Counted from the stretch's first letter, positions 1-8,155 are shown. The stretch: 31,563 bases of DNA from DATARH01 sp035534855 (GCA_035534855.1 DATLRD010000038.1:1-31563), one strand, 5' to 3'. Made by a program: numbers and translations. The notes: a model not told the origin generated them from the sequence alone.

Positions 1-75
1 CCCAGGAACACGAACGGCGCGGGAGCGCGCACAACGCTCCGAGCGGGATTGGCCAGGTCGGTGTTCTTGGGTTCC

Positions 76-110
76 GGGTTCCGGCTGCGCCGGCCCCGGA
101 ATGACCGGGA
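76..110. repeat. REP-like palindromic element
   Basis: A GC-rich palindrome (CCGGC TGC GCCGG nested inside TTCCGG...CCGGAA) is bounded by GGGTTCC on the left and GGAATGACCGGGA on the right. The same left and right borders enclose the palindrome at 4931-4964, so the two are probably members of one dispersed family. An imperfect 11-bp inverted repeat (1-11 with 61-71, one mismatch) lies just outside and may be part of a longer element cut by the window edge. It is non-coding and sits just upstream of the DUF488 gene. Confidence 0.55.
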
Positions 111-134
111 AGCGATACAACAGCTGCGGTTAGA

Positions 135-593
135 ATGACCCGCGAACTCTTCACGATCGGCTATGAGAAGGCGCGGCAGGCGGATGTGATCGCGGCACTC
201 GGCGCGGCCGGGGTCACGACCGTGATTGACGTGCGCGACCGGCCACAATCGCGGCGGCCTGGCTTCTCGAAAAATCAGCTTGCCGCCGCGCTCGAGGCCG
301 TCGGCATCCGCTATGTCGGCCTGCGGGCGCTCGGCACCCCGGCCGAGGGGCGCGAAGCCAACCATCGCCGCGACTGGGACCGGTTCTGGCGGATCGTCGA
401 CGAGCGGCTCGCCACCGCCGAGGCCGAGCATGCCTTGGGCGAAGTCGCCTCGCTCGGCGCGGCGGCGCCGTCGTGCCTGTTGTGCTACGAGGCCGACTGG
501 CACATCTGCCATCGCTCGCGGGTCGCGGACATCCTCGCCGCGCGGCACGGATTTAGAATTCGTCACCTGGCGGCGGCTGACGCGATCGTTTGA
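135..593 (+). CDS. DUF488 family protein
   Basis: This 152-residue protein belongs to the DUF488 family, small cytoplasmic proteins of unknown biochemical role. Family hallmarks are visible: the N-terminal TIGYEK segment, the DVRDRPQSRRPGFSK stretch near residues 33-47, and the C-terminal CYEADWHICHRSRVA segment with its Cys/His pattern near residues 118-132. Length is normal for the family. The ATG at 135 has only a weak ribosome site. The 3' end overlaps the oppositely oriented arfB gene by 41 bp, so the two genes converge with no room for a terminator. A function cannot be given from sequence; the conserved Cys and His residues could bind metal or act in catalysis, which is inference. Confidence 0.85.
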   Translation: MTRELFTIGYEKARQADVIAALGAAGVTTVIDVRDRPQSRRPGFSKNQLAAALEAVGIRYVGLRALGTPAEGREANHRRDWDRFWRIVDERLATAEAEHALGEVASLGAAAPSCLLCYEADWHICHRSRVADILAARHGFRIRHLAAADAIV

Positions 594-978
594 CCACGGC
601 GCGGCGCGCCTTGTTGGCGAGGCGCTGCCGGCGCGAGGCAGCCGGCGTCCGGGTCGGCCGGCGCGGCGGCGGCGGCGACGCCGCGCGGCGGATCAACGCA
701 ACCAGTCGGTCGCGCGCGTCTGCCCGGTTCATGTCTTGCGAGCGGTAGCGCCGCGCGGTGATGACGAGTACGCCGTCGTGGGTGAGCCGCGCCCGCACCA
801 GCCGGGCCAGCCGCTCGCGCACCGCCGCGGGCAGTGAGGGCGAGCCGCGCACGTCGAAACGAAGTTGCGCCGCGCTCGCGACGCGGTTGACGTTCTGGCC
901 GCCCGGACCGGAGGCGCGGATGAAGGTTTCGGAGATTTCGCGCTCGTCGAGCGAGAATTCATCGGTTATCGGGATCAT
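553..978 (-). CDS. arfB: Alternative ribosome-rescue factor ArfB (peptidyl-tRNA hydrolase, YaeJ/ICT1 type)
   Basis: This class I release-factor-like protein frees ribosomes stalled on mRNAs lacking a stop codon by hydrolysing peptidyl-tRNA. Residues 23-31 read SGPGGQNVN, so the catalytic GGQ falls at 26-28, as in E. coli ArfB. There is no codon-recognition domain. The basic C-terminal tail (KARRAVVKRSR) is the part that in this family enters the empty mRNA channel. I chose the ATG at 978 because MIPITDEFSLDE is the family N-terminus and a GGCGG sequence precedes it; a longer frame to 1077 adds 33 residues without family features. The product is 141 residues, the usual size. The gene is divergent from the molybdenum-hydroxylase genes and overlaps the DUF488 gene tail to tail. 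Confidence 0.93.
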   Translation of the reverse strand: MIPITDEFSLDEREISETFIRASGPGGQNVNRVASAAQLRFDVRGSPSLPAAVRERLARLVRARLTHDGVLVITARRYRSQDMNRADARDRLVALIRRAASPPPPRRPTRTPAASRRQRLANKARRAVVKRSRQPPPGDEF

Positions 979-1185
979 GCGCCGCCATCGTGAGCGATGT
1001 GATTGGTACTGAGACTGCCCGGTCACCATCTCGGTCTTGTGATACTCAGCGCTCCGACGCAGCGACGGTGCCGGCATCCGAGATTAGCACTTCACGGGGC
1101 CGGTCAAGGTGGTGTAAGCCAGATTTGTGCACCGCCGGGCCGCCCCCGGCGCGTGGTGGTGCGGGCGGAATCTTTAGGAGCGAAC

Positions 1186-2055
1186 ATGCCCAGAGTCAGC
1201 TTTGCAGCGCCGACGACGGTCGACGAGGCGGTCAAGGTATTGGCGAGCGCTTCCGGTTTGGCGAAGGTGCTGTCCGGAGGCACCGATCTGTTGGTGCAGT
1301 TGCGGTCCGGCAGGGTGAAGCCGGATCTGATCGTTGATACCAAACGGATTCCCGGCCTGATCGGCATCCGCGAAGAGGGCGGTTTTTTCATCGTCGGCGC
1401 GGCGACGCCGGGTGTGATGCTGTCGGGCAACGCCGCGCTCGAACATGCCTGGCCAGGGATCGTCGAGGGCGCCGACCTGATCGGCTCGCAGCAGATCCAG
1501 GGGCGCGCCTCGCTCGCCGGCAATCTGTGCAACGCATCCCCGGCTGCCGACAGCGTGCCGGCGGTGATTGCGGCGCGCACCGTCGCGGTGATCGCCGGGC
1601 CCGGCGGACGCCGCGAGGCGCCGGTCGAGAGCATCTGCACCGGCCCGGGCCGCACCTCGCTCGCCAAGGGCGAGCTGATCGTCGAGTTCAAAATCCCGAA
1701 GCCGAAGCCGCACCAGTGCGACGCCTATCTGCGCTTCATCCCGCGCACCGAGATGGACATCGCGGTCGTCGGCTGCGGGATCAACGTCACGCTTGACGGC
1801 AGCGGCACCTGCACCGATGCGCGCGTCGTGCTCGGCGCGGTCGCGCCGACCGCGGTGATCGTCGAGGATGCGGCAAAGGCGCTGATCGGCCACAAGCTCG
1901 ACGCGCCGACCCTCGCCGCGCTCGACGCTGCGGCGCAGCAGGCGTCCAAGCCGATTTCCGACAAGCGCGGCACGATCGAGTACCGCACCAAGGTCGCCGG
2001 CGTGCTCGCGCGCCGCACCGCCACGATCGCATTCGAACGCGCCGCGGCGCGTTGA
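1186..2055 (+). CDS. Molybdenum hydroxylase FAD-binding subunit (CoxM/XdhB-like)
   Basis: This is the medium subunit of a xanthine-oxidase-family hydroxylase, which passes electrons from the iron-sulfur subunit through FAD to an acceptor. Its FAD-binding PCMH fold shows the LSGGTDLLVQLRSG segment near residues 30-43 and the QGRASLAGNLCNASPAADS flavin-contact segment near residues 106-124, followed by the C-terminal CO-dehydrogenase flavoprotein domain. The 289-residue length is normal. I chose the ATG at 1186 over the in-frame start at 1003 because AGGAG lies 5 bp upstream and MPRVSFAAPTTVDEA is the usual family beginning. It is the first of three subunit genes (medium, small, large, the coxMSL order) separated by about 20 bp each, so a single operon is likely. 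The substrate is not evident from this subunit. Confidence 0.92.
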   Translation: MPRVSFAAPTTVDEAVKVLASASGLAKVLSGGTDLLVQLRSGRVKPDLIVDTKRIPGLIGIREEGGFFIVGAATPGVMLSGNAALEHAWPGIVEGADLIGSQQIQGRASLAGNLCNASPAADSVPAVIAARTVAVIAGPGGRREAPVESICTGPGRTSLAKGELIVEFKIPKPKPHQCDAYLRFIPRTEMDIAVVGCGINVTLDGSGTCTDARVVLGAVAPTAVIVEDAAKALIGHKLDAPTLAALDAAAQQASKPISDKRGTIEYRTKVAGVLARRTATIAFERAAAR

Positions 2056-2074
2056 CCGGATCAGGAGATTTCCG

Positions 2075-2560
2075 ATGAGCAAGCATCACGTCACCACGAC
2101 CATCAACGGCGAGCCGATGGAGTATCTCTGCGAGGCCCAGCAGACGATGCTCGACGTGCTGCGCGACGAACTGGGGTTGACCGGCAGCAAGGAAGGCTGC
2201 AGCTCAGGTGATTGCGGCGCCTGCACGATCATTGTCGACGGCGACATCGTGTGCTCGTGCCTGATGCTCGGGGTCGAGGCCGAGGGTCGCGCGGTCACGA
2301 CGATCGAGGGCGTCGCCAACGGCGACCAGCTGCACCCGGTGCAGCAGAAATTCCTCGAACATGCCGCGCTGCAATGCGGCTTCTGCACACCCGGTTTTAT
2401 CGTCGCCGCCAAGGCACTGCTCGACAGCAACCTCAACCCGACCGAGGAAGAGACGCGCTACTGGCTGGCAGGCAATCTGTGCCGCTGCACCGGGTACGAC
2501 AAGATCATCCGCGCCGTTCTCGACGCCGCAGAGGAGATGCGGGCCGAGGCCGGGCGTTAA
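2075..2560 (+). CDS. Molybdenum hydroxylase [2Fe-2S] subunit (CoxS-like)
   Basis: This small electron-transfer subunit carries two [2Fe-2S] clusters between the molybdenum site and FAD. The N-terminal plant-type ferredoxin domain has cysteines at 42, 47, 50 and 62 (C-x4-C-x2-C-x11-C). The C-terminal helical domain has C101, C104, C136 and C138 in the CGFCTPGF and NLCRCTGY motifs. All eight ligands are present, so both clusters should form. The 161-residue length is typical. The gene starts 20 bp after the FAD subunit with a GGAG ribosome site and ends about 20 bp before the large subunit. It should assemble as part of an (LMS)2 complex, by analogy with the family. Confidence 0.95.
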   Translation: MSKHHVTTTINGEPMEYLCEAQQTMLDVLRDELGLTGSKEGCSSGDCGACTIIVDGDIVCSCLMLGVEAEGRAVTTIEGVANGDQLHPVQQKFLEHAALQCGFCTPGFIVAAKALLDSNLNPTEEETRYWLAGNLCRCTGYDKIIRAVLDAAEEMRAEAGR

Positions 2561-2581
2561 TCCCTGCGGGAGTGACGTTTC

Positions 2582-4870
2582 ATGACAAGCAGTTCTGAAG
2601 GTCTGAAGGTCGTCGGTACCCGCCCGGTTCGCCCGGACGGCGTCGACAAGGTCATCGGCCGCGCCAATTTCGGCGCGGACATGGTCATGCCGGGCATGCT
2701 GTGGGGCAAGATGAAGCGCAGCCCGCACGCCCACGCCCGGATCAAGTCGATCAACGCGGCAAAGGCGCTGGCGCTGCCCGGCGTCAAGGCCGTGGTGACG
2801 GCGGCGGATTTCCCCGATATCGCGTCGGAAGAGGCGTTCATGGGCGAAGGCCCGATGAACTTCCGCGACCTGTCGCGCAACTGCATGGCCAAGGACAAGG
2901 CGCTGTACGACGGCCACGCGGTAGCTGCGGTGGCGGCGACCAGCGCATCGATCGCCGAAGAGGCGCTCGACCTGATCGAGGTCGAGTACGAGGTATTGCC
3001 GCACGTCATCGATGTCGAGGCGGCAATGGCTGACAACGCGCCGCTGCTGCACGACGATCTGTTCACCCAGGGCGTCGAGCCGAAGCCGACCAAGCCGTCG
3101 AACATCGCCAAGAAGATCGGCTTCAACAAGGGCGACATCGCGGCCGGGTTTGCCGCCGCGGAAATCATCATCGAGCGCCGCTATACGACCCAGCCGGTGC
3201 ACCAGGGCTATATCGAGCCGCATGCCTGCGTCGTTGCGGTCGCGCCCGATGGACAGTGCACGATCTGGAGCTCGAGCCAGGGCCATTTCATGGTCCGCGC
3301 CTATTGCGCCAAGCTGCTCGGCACCGAGATCGCCAACATCCGCGCGATGCCGGCCGAGATCGGTGGCGGGTTCGGGGGCAAGACGCTCGTCTATCTCGAG
3401 CCGGTGGCGCTGGCGCTGTCCAAAAAGGCCGGGCGTCCGATCAAGATGGTGATGAGCCGCGAAGAGGTGTTCCGCGGCACCGGCCCGACCTCGGGCGGCG
3501 TCGTCGAGGTCAAACTCGGCGCCAAGAAGGACGGCCACATCGTCGCCGCGCAACTCGCGCTGAAATACCAGGCGGGCGCGTTCCCGGGTTCGCCGGTCGG
3601 GCCGGGCTGCATGTGCGGCTTTGCGATGTACGACATCCCGAACGTCGCGATCACCGGCTATGACGTGGTGTCGAACCGGCCGAAGGTCGCGGCCTACCGC
3701 GCACCCGGCGCGCCGATCTCGTCGTTCGGCGTCGAAAGCTGCGTCGACGAACTGGCGCGCGAATTGAAAATCGACCCGCTGCGGCTGCGTGAGATGAACG
3801 CCGCCAAGGACGGCACCAAGACCGCGCACGGCCCGACCTTTGTCAATATCGGCTATCTGCAGACCGTCGAGGCGGCCAAGAACCACCCGCACATGAAGGC
3901 CAAGCTGGGCCCCAACCAGGGCCGCGGCATCGCTTCGGGGTTCTGGTTCAACATCGGCGGCGAGTCGAGCGCGGCCTGCCACATCAACGAAGACGGCACC
4001 GCGACGATCGTCGAGGGCAGCCCCGATATCGGCGGCTCACGCGCCTCGATGGCGATGATGGCGGCCGAGGCCCTCGGCATCTCCTATGAGCGGGTGCGCC
4101 CGGTCATAGGCGATACGAGCTCGGTCGGCTTTACCTTCCTGACCGGTGGCAGCCGGGTCACCTTTGCCACCGGCATGGCGGTGACGCAGGCGGCCGAGAA
4201 GGTCGTCGTCGAGCTGAAGCGGCGCGCCGCGATGATCTGGGATATCAGCCCCGAGGCGGTCGAGTGGAAGGACGGGATGGCATTCCCGGCCGGCCAGAAC
4301 GCGGGCAATTTCGACCCGCTGTCGCTCGCCGACATCGCGCTCAAATCGGGGCGCACGGGCGGTCCGATCAGTGCCGAGGTGTCGATCAACGCGCAGGGCG
4401 CCGGCCCGGGTTTTGCGACCCACATCTGCGATGTCGAGGTCGACCCGGAGACCGGGCATGTCAAGATCCTGCGCTATACCGCAATCCAGGATGTCGGGCG
4501 TGCGATCCACCCGTCCTATGTCGAGGGCCAGATCCAGGGTGGCGTGGCCCAGGGTATCGGCTGGGCGCTCAACGAGGAGTACGTCTACGACAAGAACGGG
4601 CGGCTCGATAACCCGGGCTTCCTCGACTATCGCATGCCGGTCTGCTCCGACATGCCGATGATCGAACCGGTGATGGTCGAGGTGCCGAACCCGCGCCATC
4701 CGTTTGGCGCAAAGGGCGTCGGCGAGGTGCCGATCGTGCCGCCGATGGCTGCGGTCGCCAACGCGATCGCCGATGCGGTCGGCACAAGGATGCGCGACCT
4801 GCCGATGTCGCCGCCCAAGCTGCGCGCCGCGCTCGACGAGCAGAACCCGCCCCGGATGGCGGCGGAGTAG
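2582..4870 (+). CDS. Molybdenum hydroxylase large, molybdopterin-binding subunit (CoxL/XdhA family)
   Basis: This is the catalytic subunit of a xanthine-oxidase-family hydroxylase, binding the molybdenum-pterin cofactor and the organic substrate. The 762 residues cover both the a/b hammerhead domain and the cofactor-binding domains. The cofactor segment GGGFGGK lies near residue 262 and the GVGE motif with the catalytic glutamate (E715) lies near the C-terminus. The active-site loop reads AYRAPGAP at 371-378. It is neither the AYxCSFR loop of form I CO dehydrogenase nor the AYRGAGR loop of form II, so this is probably not a CO dehydrogenase despite the coxMSL gene order. The ribosome site is GGGAGTG at 2568-2574. 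The substrate is unknown; the neighbouring GMC oxidoreductase and flavin monooxygenase suggest a catabolic setting, which is inference. Confidence 0.92.
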   Translation: MTSSSEGLKVVGTRPVRPDGVDKVIGRANFGADMVMPGMLWGKMKRSPHAHARIKSINAAKALALPGVKAVVTAADFPDIASEEAFMGEGPMNFRDLSRNCMAKDKALYDGHAVAAVAATSASIAEEALDLIEVEYEVLPHVIDVEAAMADNAPLLHDDLFTQGVEPKPTKPSNIAKKIGFNKGDIAAGFAAAEIIIERRYTTQPVHQGYIEPHACVVAVAPDGQCTIWSSSQGHFMVRAYCAKLLGTEIANIRAMPAEIGGGFGGKTLVYLEPVALALSKKAGRPIKMVMSREEVFRGTGPTSGGVVEVKLGAKKDGHIVAAQLALKYQAGAFPGSPVGPGCMCGFAMYDIPNVAITGYDVVSNRPKVAAYRAPGAPISSFGVESCVDELARELKIDPLRLREMNAAKDGTKTAHGPTFVNIGYLQTVEAAKNHPHMKAKLGPNQGRGIASGFWFNIGGESSAACHINEDGTATIVEGSPDIGGSRASMAMMAAEALGISYERVRPVIGDTSSVGFTFLTGGSRVTFATGMAVTQAAEKVVVELKRRAAMIWDISPEAVEWKDGMAFPAGQNAGNFDPLSLADIALKSGRTGGPISAEVSINAQGAGPGFATHICDVEVDPETGHVKILRYTAIQDVGRAIHPSYVEGQIQGGVAQGIGWALNEEYVYDKNGRLDNPGFLDYRMPVCSDMPMIEPVMVEVPNPRHPFGAKGVGEVPIVPPMAAVANAIADAVGTRMRDLPMSPPKLRAALDEQNPPRMAAE

Positions 4871-4883
4871 GGGGCGTTTTTTG

Positions 4884-4964
4884 TCGCCCCTGCGAAAGCA
4901 GGGGCCCAGGGGCAATGGCTGCGTCGCCTGCCCCTGGGTTCCCGCTTTCGCGGGAATGACCGGG
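4884..4964. repeat. Large inverted repeat, REP-like (two facing arms)
   Basis: The left arm (4884-4914) and right arm (4928-4960) are imperfect inverted copies of a unit containing GCGAAAGC and CCCAGGGGC, each with its own small palindrome (CCCCTGCGAAAGCAGGGG on the left, TCCCGCTTTCGCGGGA on the right). The whole can fold into a long hairpin. The right arm ends in GGAATGACCGGGA, matching the element at 76-110. It fills the gap between the molybdopterin subunit gene and the MoaD-like gene and could end or attenuate transcription there. Repeats of this appearance are common dispersed intergenic elements in alphaproteobacteria. Confidence 0.75.
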
Positions 4965-4975
4965 AGTGAGGATCC

Positions 4976-5224
4976 ATGCCCCACGTCGTGATCTCGGGCA
5001 TGGCGGCGCGTCGCTTCACCGGCGGCGCGACCGAGTTTGATGTGGAGGCCGACACCATCCATCGCATGATCCGCGAGCTCGACCGGCGCTATCCCGGGTT
5101 CGGCAAGCAGATCGACGAAGGCATGGCGGTCGCGATCAACGGTGAAATCTTCCAGGACGCCTATGGCGAAAAGCTGGCGCCCGACGCCGAGGTGTTCCTG
5201 ATCCCCAAGATCGGGGGCGGGTGA
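4976..5224 (+). CDS. MoaD/ThiS-family beta-grasp protein with Gly-Gly C-terminus
   Basis: This 82-residue protein has the look of a ubiquitin-like sulfur carrier of the MoaD/ThiS superfamily. It ends in IPKIGGG, the exposed di-glycine tail that in this family is activated as a thiocarboxylate. Visible family features are an N-terminal beta strand, the central helix around TIHRMIRELDRRYP, the VAINGEIF strand and the terminal AEVFLIPKIGGG strand. MoaD itself donates sulfur to molybdopterin. The position directly after a molybdopterin enzyme suggests a dedicated cofactor or maturation role, but this is inference because no MoaE, MoeB or ThiF-like partner is in the window. The ATG at 4976 has a GGGAGTGAGGA ribosome site. 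The gene begins 16 bp after the REP-like hairpin. Confidence 0.8.
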   Translation: MPHVVISGMAARRFTGGATEFDVEADTIHRMIRELDRRYPGFGKQIDEGMAVAINGEIFQDAYGEKLAPDAEVFLIPKIGGG

Positions 5225-5335
5225 GGGGCGGTACGGCCCAACAAAACAGCGAGGCGACCGCCGTGCGTGTCTTGCCCGGTGGCCGAGGCAGCCGATAACA
5301 TCACCCCGAAGCGCGACGAACGCATGGGGCGGGGG

Positions 5336-7036
5336 ATGGAATACGACTACGTCATCGTCGGTGGGGGCTCGGCCGGGTCGGTGATGGCCAATCGGCTGTC
5401 GGCGAAAAGCAGCAACAACGTGCTGCTGTGCGAGGCCGGCCAGGATACTCCCGACGGTCAGGTGCCACCCGAGATACTCGATTCCTATCCTGGCACCGCC
5501 TATTTCGACGCGCGCTTTCACTGGCAGGACCTCAAGGTTCATACCCAGGTCGTGTCGCACAACCGGCCGGAGGAACGGCCGCCGCTCAGGAAATACGAAC
5601 AGGCGCGAGTGCTGGGCGGCGGGTCGTCGATCAACGGCCAGCTCGCCAACCGGGGTGCCCCGACCGATTACGAGGAATGGGTGTCGCGCGGCGCCACCGG
5701 CTGGGGCTGGAACGACGTGCTGCCCTATTTCAAAAAGGTCGAGCGCGACATGGATTTCGATGGGCCCTACCACGGCAAGGAGGGCCGCATCCCGGTACGC
5801 CGCATCGGACCGGAATTGTGGAACGGGCACGCCAAGGCGGTCGCCGCGGCGTTCGATGCGGCCGGGTTCCCGTTTGTCGAAGACCAGAACGGCGAGTTCA
5901 TCCCCGACGCGTATTTCCCGATCACGATCTCAAACCTGTATGACCGCCGCGTCTCGGCGGCGATCGGCTATCTCGACAACGGCACAAGACGACGGCCGAA
6001 CCTGACGATCTCGGCCGAAACGCAGGTTCAGGCGCTGCTGTTCGAGGGCACAAAATGCGTCGGCGTCAAGGCGCTGGTGAAGGGGCAGGAACAGGAATTC
6101 CGGGCGCGGGAGGTCATCGTGTCGTCGGGCGCGATCCATTCGCCGGCGCATCTGCTGCGTGCCGGGATCGGCCCGGCCGGCCAGTTGCACGATCTCGGCA
6201 TCGAGGTACGGGCCAACGCGCCGGGGGTCGGACAGCGGCTGATGGACCACCCATCGGTGTCGGTGTCGTCATTCATGAAGCCCGAGGCGCGAATCAACGG
6301 GCTGACCCGGCGCCACATCCTGCTGGCGCTGCGCTATTCGTCGCAAATCGGCGGCGCCGCGCCCGGCGACATGTTTATCGCCGCGGTGTCGAAATCGGCG
6401 TGGCATGCGGTCGGCGAGCAGATAGCTTCGCTGCTGGTCTGTGTCTACAAGACGTTTTCCGAGACCGGCCAGGTGCGGCTCGCCAGCCGCGACTGGCGGG
6501 CCGAGCCGATCGTCGAGTTCAACCTGCTCAGCGACCGGCGCGACCTCGAACGGCTGATGGACGGGTTTCGCCGCATGGGCGCGATGCACATTGGCGCCGC
6601 GCTCGGGGCCGCGACCAGCGACCCGTTCCCGGCCAGCTACAGTGACAAGGTGCGCGCGATCGGAGTCGTCAACGACCGCAACCGCCGGATCACCAAGGTT
6701 TTCGCCAAACTGCTCGACGGGCCGGATTGGCTGCGTAAATGGCTGATCGAACGGTTCATCGTCGAGGGCTATCGCTTCGACCAGCTGATGACCGACGACG
6801 AAGCGCTCGAATCGTTCATCCGTACCGCCAATATCGGCGTGTGGCACGCCTCGTGTACCTGCCGGATGGGCGCCGACGACGACCCGATGGCGGTAACCGA
6901 CAACCAGGGGCGGGTGCGCGGCGTCGAAGGGCTGCGTGTCGTCGACGCCTCGCTGTTTCCCTGCGTGCCGTGCGCCAACACCAATTTCCCGACCCTGATG
7001 ACCGCCGAGAAGATCGCCGACGTGATGCTGGCGTGA
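5336..7036 (+). CDS. GMC family FAD-dependent oxidoreductase
   Basis: This is a member of the glucose-methanol-choline oxidoreductase family, which oxidises alcohols with FAD. The N-terminus has the dinucleotide-binding YVIVGGGSAGSV motif at residues 5-16. The first family signature is at VLGGGSSINGQLANRG, and the second at GAIHSPAHLLRAGIGP. The catalytic pair appears as H504 in VWHASCTCRMG and N548 in CANTNFPT. These are 44 residues apart, the same spacing as the His/Asn pair of choline oxidase. I chose the ATG at 5336 (566 residues), preceded by GGGGCGGGGG; an ATG at 5324 and a GTG at 5267 are in frame but poorly supported. No signal peptide is seen, so it should be cytoplasmic. The alcohol substrate cannot be read from the sequence. 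It follows the MoaD-like gene by 111 bp and may belong to the same operon. Confidence 0.92.
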   Translation: MEYDYVIVGGGSAGSVMANRLSAKSSNNVLLCEAGQDTPDGQVPPEILDSYPGTAYFDARFHWQDLKVHTQVVSHNRPEERPPLRKYEQARVLGGGSSINGQLANRGAPTDYEEWVSRGATGWGWNDVLPYFKKVERDMDFDGPYHGKEGRIPVRRIGPELWNGHAKAVAAAFDAAGFPFVEDQNGEFIPDAYFPITISNLYDRRVSAAIGYLDNGTRRRPNLTISAETQVQALLFEGTKCVGVKALVKGQEQEFRAREVIVSSGAIHSPAHLLRAGIGPAGQLHDLGIEVRANAPGVGQRLMDHPSVSVSSFMKPEARINGLTRRHILLALRYSSQIGGAAPGDMFIAAVSKSAWHAVGEQIASLLVCVYKTFSETGQVRLASRDWRAEPIVEFNLLSDRRDLERLMDGFRRMGAMHIGAALGAATSDPFPASYSDKVRAIGVVNDRNRRITKVFAKLLDGPDWLRKWLIERFIVEGYRFDQLMTDDEALESFIRTANIGVWHASCTCRMGADDDPMAVTDNQGRVRGVEGLRVVDASLFPCVPCANTNFPTLMTAEKIADVMLA

Positions 7037-7125
7037 GGAGGAGAAAGACGCCTCATGGCTCTACTATCCCACAAGGATATCCAATCCGGCCGACGCATGA
7101 CGAGGCCGCTATGAGGGAGGCCACG

Positions 7126-8142
7126 ATGCGCTTCGGCATTTTCGATCATCTCGACGACAGCGGGCAGCCGTTGGCCGCGCATTTCGAGGACCGGCTGAAG
7201 CTGGTCGAAGCGTATGACCGCGCCGGGTATTACGCCTATCACCTGGCCGAGCACCACAACACGCCGCTGGGCTACGCGCCCAGCCCAAGCGTGTTTCTGT
7301 CGGCGGTGGCGCAGCGCACCAAGACGATCAAGTTCGGGCCGATGGTCTACCTGTTGCCGCTCTACCACCCGCTGCGGCTGATCGACGAAGTGTGCATGCT
7401 CGACCAGATGTCGAACGGCCGGTTTCTTTACGGGGTCGGGCGCGGCATCTCGCCGATCGAGGTCGGGTTTTACGGGATCGATTTCGCGACCGGCGCCGAG
7501 CAGTTCCGCGAAGCCTTTGAGGTGACGCGCATCGGGCTGACCGAGGACGAGCTGACCTTTCACGGCAAATACTACGATTTCGACCATGTGCCGATCCCGA
7601 TGAAGCCGCTGCAGAAGCCGTATCCGGAGCTGTGGTACGGCACCAGCCGGCTGGAGAGCATCCCGTGGGCCGCTGAACACGGCGCGCATATCGTGACGCT
7701 GCGCGACAACAAACAGGCGCAGGCGATCATCGACTTTTACAAGGCGGAATGGCGCCGCCTCGGCCGGGCCGAGAAAGACCTGCCGCTGATGGGCATCAAC
7801 CGGCACCTCGTGCTCGCCGACAGCGAGGCTGAGGCGCGCGACATTGCCCGGCGCAGCTATCCGCGCTGGCGCGGCAACATGGCGTTGCTGTGGGACAAGT
7901 ACAACGTACCGTTCCCGCTCAAGGCGGCATTGCCCGACGAGTGGGATGCGCTGCAGGCGCACGGCCACGCGTTTGCCGGCACCGCGGCGCAGATGCGCGA
8001 CTACGTCGCCGCGCAGATCGAGGCGTCCTCGGCGAGCTATTTCGTGTGCGACTTCGCGTTCGGCTCGATGACCCGCGACGAGGCGCAGCACTCGGCGGAG
8101 CTGTTCGCCCGCGAGGTGATGCCGGCGTTTGCCGGCGGGTGA
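7126..8142 (+). CDS. Luciferase-like flavin-dependent monooxygenase (LLM class)
   Basis: This 338-residue protein belongs to the bacterial luciferase-like superfamily of TIM-barrel enzymes, which use reduced FMN or F420. The opening MRFGIFDHLDDSG, the AYYAYHLAEHHNTPLGYAPSP region with its EHH segment near residues 37-52, and the RFLYGVGRGISPIEVGFYG segment near residues 101-119 are typical. I chose the ATG at 7126 because GAGGGAGG lies 5 bp upstream; the ATG at 7111 would add five residues. The gene lies 89 bp after the GMC oxidoreductase on the same strand and ends 13 bp before the convergent trmFO. It needs a flavin reductase in trans, and none is seen here. The substrate is unknown; a shared degradation pathway with the upstream oxidoreductases is inference from position. 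Confidence 0.9.
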   Translation: MRFGIFDHLDDSGQPLAAHFEDRLKLVEAYDRAGYYAYHLAEHHNTPLGYAPSPSVFLSAVAQRTKTIKFGPMVYLLPLYHPLRLIDEVCMLDQMSNGRFLYGVGRGISPIEVGFYGIDFATGAEQFREAFEVTRIGLTEDELTFHGKYYDFDHVPIPMKPLQKPYPELWYGTSRLESIPWAAEHGAHIVTLRDNKQAQAIIDFYKAEWRRLGRAEKDLPLMGINRHLVLADSEAEARDIARRSYPRWRGNMALLWDKYNVPFPLKAALPDEWDALQAHGHAFAGTAAQMRDYVAAQIEASSASYFVCDFAFGSMTRDEAQHSAELFAREVMPAFAGG

Positions 8143-8155
8143 CTCGTCCGCGGGT

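Noticed and set aside
2204..3982. 592-codon minus-strand open frame over the molybdenum hydroxylase genes
   Set aside because: The opposite strand encodes clear CoxS/CoxL-like proteins; the antisense product is Arg/Asp/His-rich with no domain.
2582..4870. Large subunit as carbon monoxide dehydrogenase
   Set aside because: The loop AYRAPGAP lacks the Cys of form I and does not match form II.
4627..5067. Minus-strand open frame with peptide SFPRKREP and AFAGATK
   Set aside because: These are translations of the REP-like inverted repeat, a familiar artefact, and not a protein.
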